A program made the position numbers and the translations under genes. Under the pieces are notes generated by a model. It saw nothing but the letters and a program-made list of their open reading frames with translations, was not told the DNA's origin and searched no databases. Below are positions 22,372 to 25,651 of a stretch of 25,651 nt of DNA, piece after piece. Each line of letters begins with the position of its first letter. Position 1 is the stretch's first letter. Where the stretch lies: NCBI RefSeq assembly GCF_001509475.1, contig NZ_LLZG01000020.1:1-25651 (forward strand), in the 5' to 3' direction. The DNA is from Streptomyces regalis. GTDB lineage: Bacteria > Actinomycetota > Actinomycetes > Streptomycetales > Streptomycetaceae.

Positions 22372-23348
22372 TTCGCTTCCGAGTCCTTCCGGGCCGCCGC
22401 GATCTGGCGGGACATGATCGTGGTCAGTTCGTACGCCGTGTGGGACGCGGCCACCGACGTGATCTCCGCGTGATCGTACGCGGGGGCCACCTCGACGACG
22501 TCCGCCGAGACCAGGTTGCAGGACGCCAGGCCCCGCAGGATCTCCAGCAGCTCGCGCGACGTCATGCCGCCCGCCTCCGGCGTCCCCGTGCCGGGCGCGT
22601 GGGCCGGGTCGAGGCAGTCGATGTCGATGGAGATGTAGAGGGGCCGGTCGCCGATGCGCTGACGCAGCTGGTCGGCGACCTCGTCGGCACCGCGCCGGTA
22701 GACGTCCGCCGACGTGACGATGCCGAAGCCCATCTTCTCGTCGTCGGTCAGGTCCTGCTTGCCGTAGAGCGGGCCGCGGATGCCGACGTGGGAGAGCGCC
22801 TCGGTGTCGAGGATGCCCTCCTCGACGGCACGGCGGAACGGGGTGCCGTGGGTGTACTCGGCGCCGAAGTACGTGTCCCAGGTGTCGAGGTGGGCGTCGA
22901 AGTGGAGCAGGGCGACCGGGCCGTGCTTCTTCGCCACCGAGCGCAGCAGCGGCAGCGCGATGGTGTGGTCGCCGCCCAGGGTCATCAGGCGGGCGCCGGT
23001 GTCCAGCAGGTCGTCGGCGGCGGCCTCGACGGTCTCCACGGCCTCGTTGATGTTGAAGGGGTTCACCGCGATGTCGCCGCCGTCCGCGACCTGGGCGAGG
23101 GCGAAGGGGGAGGCGTCCTGCGCCGGGTTGTACGGGCGCAGCAGCCGGGAGGCCTCGCGGATCGCGTTGCCGCCGAAGCGGGCGCCCGGCCGGTACGAGA
23201 CGCCCGAGTCGAACGGCACGCCGACCACGGCCACGTCGGCGCGGCCGACCTCGTCGAGCCGTGGCAGCCGGGCGAAGGTCGCGGGTCCGGCGTACCGGGG
23301 GATGCGGGAGGAGTCGACGGGGCCGCGGGGCGTCTCGTTGCCAGTCAT
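22368..23348 (-). CDS. Ureohydrolase (agmatinase / guanidinobutyrase family)
   Basis: A 326-residue member of the arginase/agmatinase superfamily, which hydrolyses a guanidino group to urea and an amine with two manganese ions. All three metal motifs are intact: GGDHTIALP (His128), DAHLDTWD (Asp151, His153, Asp155) and [22 protein letters not shown] (Asp242, Asp244). GTGTPEAGG is typical of agmatinase and guanidinobutyrase rather than arginase. The substrate is therefore agmatine, 4-guanidinobutyrate or a related compound. Coupling to the ThDP enzyme favours the 4-guanidinobutyrate route. The ATG at 23348 has GAAGG nine bases upstream. The stop overlaps the next gene by four bases, and the symporter gene ends 54 bases upstream. 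A short perfect palindrome, ATGTACAT (23383-23390), lies in that gap. Confidence 0.93.
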   Translation of the reverse strand: MTGNETPRGPVDSSRIPRYAGPATFARLPRLDEVGRADVAVVGVPFDSGVSYRPGARFGGNAIREASRLLRPYNPAQDASPFALAQVADGGDIAVNPFNINEAVETVEAAADDLLDTGARLMTLGGDHTIALPLLRSVAKKHGPVALLHFDAHLDTWDTYFGAEYTHGTPFRRAVEEGILDTEALSHVGIRGPLYGKQDLTDDEKMGFGIVTSADVYRRGADEVADQLRQRIGDRPLYISIDIDCLDPAHAPGTGTPEAGGMTSRELLEILRGLASCNLVSADVVEVAPAYDHAEITSVAASHTAYELTTIMSRQIAAARKDSEAK

Positions 23349-23402
23349 CGTGAAATGCCTTCTTTCCTACGCTTCGTCGCGTATGTACATCTGCAGGTGA
23401 CT

Positions 23403-24863
23403 CTACTGGGGAGTCGACACTGCTTCGGACACGAGTTCGGGATCTCGCCCGGCGAGACGCTCATGCCAGGCGGCGAGTACGGCCGCCTCGGTCGGCCTCG
23501 TCATCAAGGAGACGGCGACGTAGGCGGCGAGGGAAGACAGCAGGCCGTAGTAGACGGGTTCGTTGGCGAGGATGCCGTGGGTCGCCATCAGGACGCTCAC
23601 CGTCACGCCGCCGACCACGACCGAGGCCAGCGCGCCCTGCACCGTCCCGCGCCGCCACAGCAGTCCGCCCAGGATCGGCACGAGCAGCCCGCCGACGAGG
23701 AGGTTGTAGGCGACGGTCAGCGCCTCGACGACGTTGTTCAGCGCGATCGCCGTACCGATGACGGCCAGGCCCATGAGGAGGATGAAGGCGCGGTTGCCCT
23801 TCACCTCGTCGTGCTGCTCCTCCGACGGCCGTACGACTCCCCGCAGCCGCGACCAGATGTCGTTGTTGGCGACGGTCGCGCAGGCGATGAGCGCACCGGA
23901 GGAGGTGGACATCACGGCGGCGAGGGCGGCGGCGAGCACCAACCCCCGTACTCCGACCGGCAGTTCGTCCTTCACGATGGTCGCGAAGGCGTCGTCCGCG
24001 CTGCCCAGCTTCGGGTACAGCACCTTGGCCGCCGTACCGATGACGGCGCCGGCGAGGGCGTAGACGAGGCAGTACGTACCGGCGACGGTGCCGCCCCACT
24101 TGGCGGTCCTGTCGCTGCGCGCGGTGAACACGCGCTGCCAGATGTCCTGCCCGATGAGCATGCCGAAGGTGTAGATCAGGACGTACGTGAAGATCGTCTC
24201 GCCGCCGATGCCGAGCGGGTCGAAGTACTCGGTCGGCAGCTGCGCCTTCATCTCGCTGAACCCGCCCGCCTTGACGACGGCGATGGGAAGCAGGAGCAGC
24301 AGCACCCCGACCGTCTTCACCACGAACTGCACCATGTCGGTCAGGGTGATCGACCACATGCCGCCGAGCGTCGAGTAGGCGACGACGATCGAGCCGCCGA
24401 GGACGATCGCGACCGTCCGGTTCATGTCGAACAGGACGTCGAAGATCGTGGCGTACGCGATGGTCGACGTGACCGCGAGCATGAGGGTGTACGCCCACAT
24501 GACGACGCCGGAGATGACGCCGGCCCGGCCGCCGTAGCGCAGGTCGAGCATCTCGGAGACGGTGTATACCTTCAGGCGGGCGATGCGGGCGGAGAAGAAG
24601 ACGGAGAGCGCGAGGAGCCCGAGGCCGATGGTGAACACCATCCAGGCACCGGAGAGCCCGTACTGGTAGCCGAGTCCCACGCCGCCGATGGTGGACGCGC
24701 CGCCGAGGACGATCGCGGCCATGGTGCCGGAGTACATGGCCGGCCCGAGCCGGCGCCCGGCCACCAGGAACTCGCTCTTGGACCTGGCGCGGCGCATGCC
24801 CCACCAGCCCATGACCAGCATGCCGGCCAGATAGACGACGATGACTGTGTAGTCGACGGCCAC
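23403..24863 (-). CDS. Sodium:solute symporter (SSS family)
   Basis: A 486-residue membrane protein with about 13 helices and the SSS landmarks: an extracellular N-terminus, DYTVIVVYLAGMLVMGWWGM as helix 1, GRRLGPAMYSGTMAAIVLGG, STLGGMWSITLTDMVQFVV and the loop AALAAVMSTSSGALIACATV with the sodium-site serines. It should take up a small organic solute with sodium. From its position ahead of the ureohydrolase and ThDP genes I infer a guanidino compound or related nitrogen source. The GTG at 24863 is selected because AGGGAG lies six bases upstream. The TTG at 24878 would swallow that site. First gene of the minus-strand cluster, divergent from pucR-like. Confidence 0.92.
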   Translation of the reverse strand: MAVDYTVIVVYLAGMLVMGWWGMRRARSKSEFLVAGRRLGPAMYSGTMAAIVLGGASTIGGVGLGYQYGLSGAWMVFTIGLGLLALSVFFSARIARLKVYTVSEMLDLRYGGRAGVISGVVMWAYTLMLAVTSTIAYATIFDVLFDMNRTVAIVLGGSIVVAYSTLGGMWSITLTDMVQFVVKTVGVLLLLLPIAVVKAGGFSEMKAQLPTEYFDPLGIGGETIFTYVLIYTFGMLIGQDIWQRVFTARSDRTAKWGGTVAGTYCLVYALAGAVIGTAAKVLYPKLGSADDAFATIVKDELPVGVRGLVLAAALAAVMSTSSGALIACATVANNDIWSRLRGVVRPSEEQHDEVKGNRAFILLMGLAVIGTAIALNNVVEALTVAYNLLVGGLLVPILGGLLWRRGTVQGALASVVVGGVTVSVLMATHGILANEPVYYGLLSSLAAYVAVSLMTRPTEAAVLAAWHERLAGRDPELVSEAVSTPQ

Positions 24864-24943
24864 GTGGATCTCCCTCAATCGAACGCGCTGAGTCGCCGGG
24901 GGGGGTGACAGACGTCGACACTAGGTGGCCGGAAAGCGACTGC

Positions 24944-24957
24944 GAAGTGTACGTTTC
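24944..24957. promoter_or_regulatory. Palindromic operator candidate in the symporter/PucR intergenic region
   Basis: GAAGTGTACGTTTC is a 14-base dyad centred on GTAC, with 10 of 14 positions symmetrical (GAA..GTAC..TTC). It sits in the 131-base gap between the divergent symporter and PucR starts, so a bound regulator could control both directions. Confidence 0.35.
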
Positions 24958-24994
24958 ATCCATCTGAGGTTGCGCTACTGGAGGAAACATCCAC

Positions 24995-25651
24995 ATGCCG
25001 GACCCAGCCGTTCCGCCCACCCCGCCGGTACCGCTCTCGGCGCTCCTGGCCCGCGAGGACCTGGGCCTGCGCCAGATCGCCGGCCCGACGGACGCGGACA
25101 CGGACACGGACACGGGAGCAGGCACAGGCACAGGCACGGTCATCCACTGGGCGCACACCTCGGAAATGGCCGATCCGTATCCGTATCTGCTGGGCGGCGA
25201 GCTGCTGCTGACGGCGGGGGTGCACATCCCGGAGGCGGCGGGTTCGGGGACGTACTTCGACGACTACGTGTCGAGGATCGTGGCGGCGGGCGGCGCGGCG
25301 CTCGGCTTCGGCCTCGCCCCCGTGCACGACACGGTGCCGCGCGCCCTGGTGGCGGCGTGCGACCTGTACGGCCTCCCGCTCCTGGAGGTCCCGCCCCGGA
25401 CGACCTTCTCGGGCGTGGCCCGCGCGGTCTGGCAGCTCATGGCCCAGGCCCGGCACGCCGAACTGCGCCGCGTGACGGAGGCCCAGCAGAGCCTGGCGGC
25501 AGCGGCCTCGCGCCCGGATCCGGTCCGGGCGGTACTGCGGCAGCTGGCTCAGAGGGTGGGGGGCTGGGCGGTGCTGTACGGGCCGGAAGGGGCCGTGATC
25601 GGGGAGGCGGGGCGGGGGGCGCCGGGCGACGCGGTGCGGGCGGCACTGGGG
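24995..25651 (+). CDS. PucR-family transcriptional regulator (partial, runs off the right edge)
   Basis: The ATG at 24995 has GGAGG ten bases upstream, and the frame is open for 219 codons to the edge. The product starts PAVPPTPPVPLSALLARED and shows the PucR N-terminal domain: LRQIAGPTD, WAHTSEMADPYPYLLGGELLL, GAALGFGLAPVHDTVPRAL and ACDLYGLPLLEVPPRTTFS. The helix following this domain reads WQLMAQARHAELRRVTEAQQ. The C-terminal helix-turn-helix lies outside the window. PucR proteins sense purine or other nitrogen metabolites and usually control the adjacent divergent catabolic genes, here the symporter-ureohydrolase-ThDP cluster. A hexamer repeat (25096-25138) inserts a DTDTDTGAGTGTGT tract after the first strand of the domain. 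Confidence 0.9.
   Translation, partial: MPDPAVPPTPPVPLSALLAREDLGLRQIAGPTDADTDTDTGAGTGTGTVIHWAHTSEMADPYPYLLGGELLLTAGVHIPEAAGSGTYFDDYVSRIVAAGGAALGFGLAPVHDTVPRALVAACDLYGLPLLEVPPRTTFSGVARAVWQLMAQARHAELRRVTEAQQSLAAAASRPDPVRAVLRQLAQRVGGWAVLYGPEGAVIGEAGRGAPGDAVRAALG
25096..25138. repeat. Hexamer microsatellite inside the PucR gene
   Basis: Three GGACAC units (25096-25113) and, after seven bases, two GGCACA units plus GGCACG (25121-25138). They encode alternating Asp-Thr and Gly-Thr in a surface loop of the N-terminal domain and keep frame. The copy number is likely to be variable. Confidence 0.7.

Noticed and set aside
20659..23348. Clavulanic-acid-type CeaS/Pah pair
   Set aside because: A ThDP enzyme next to a ureohydrolase recalls CeaS and Pah, but no beta-lactam synthetase or clavaminate synthase is nearby, and the symporter/PucR context fits catabolism better.
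22314..24908. Long plus-strand frame opposite the ureohydrolase and symporter
   Set aside because: Antisense shadow across two genes with intact catalytic and membrane motifs, with no ribosome site or family.
1..25651. Mobile element or integration site
   Set aside because: No transposase, integrase, tRNA or terminal inverted repeats were seen, and composition is even across the window.

Overview
The window looks like chromosomal DNA of a Streptomyces or a close relative. Base composition is strongly G+C rich with G or C at most third codon positions. GTG starts are frequent and short GGAGG-type ribosome sites are common. Several families typical of the genus are present: an XRE-DUF5753 plus DUF397 pair, a PucR regulator, a DUF899 protein, a LppU-like lipoprotein, and secreted enzymes with Tat or Sec signals. 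I saw no rRNA, tRNA, insertion sequence, integrase or CRISPR array.

Layout. 1-197 is the end of a sugar phosphate isomerase-like gene. 381-1619 is an MFS exporter, meeting a convergent alpha/beta hydrolase (1600-2181). 2382-3611 (minus) is a divergent EPSP synthase. After a 486-base non-coding stretch with a tandem repeat and a promoter/operator-like inverted repeat comes a secreted GH3 beta-N-acetylglucosaminidase (4098-5969). It is followed by a duplicated-domain lipoprotein (6110-6760), a small secreted protein (6812-7201, minus), a fused heterodimer-type ABC exporter (7296-11072, minus), a secreted phytase-like esterase (11211-12260, minus) and a beta-lactamase-fold serine hydrolase (12327-13220, minus). 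The last diverges from a LinA-like nucleotidyltransferase (13282-13773).

13734-15440 is a compact divergent module. One side holds a 69-residue peptide gene and a 110-residue protein gene coupled by ATGA. The other side holds an XRE/DUF5753 regulator and DUF397. An identical interrupted palindrome (TGTGAC-N9-GTCACA) occurs just before the regulator start and again inside the regulator gene. This is the best candidate here for an under-described system.

15734-16111 is a VOC-fold gene with two compensating frameshifts. 16193-16927 (minus) encodes a DUF899 protein. 17154-19328 encodes a GT39-type membrane glycosyltransferase with Gly-rich and Ser-rich tracts. 19475-20278 is a secreted endonuclease I with a repeated operator-like motif upstream, and 20397-20630 a small secreted protein.

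20659-24863 (minus) is a symporter / ureohydrolase / ThDP-decarboxylase cluster facing a PucR regulator (24995 to the window end). I infer uptake and catabolism of a guanidino compound, in the manner of the arginine transaminase/4-guanidinobutyrate route.

A recurring theme is short tandem duplication. Non-coding repeats have units of about 29, 23, 11, 14 and 12 bp. Coding ones have units of 12, 9 and 6 bp, which keep frame.
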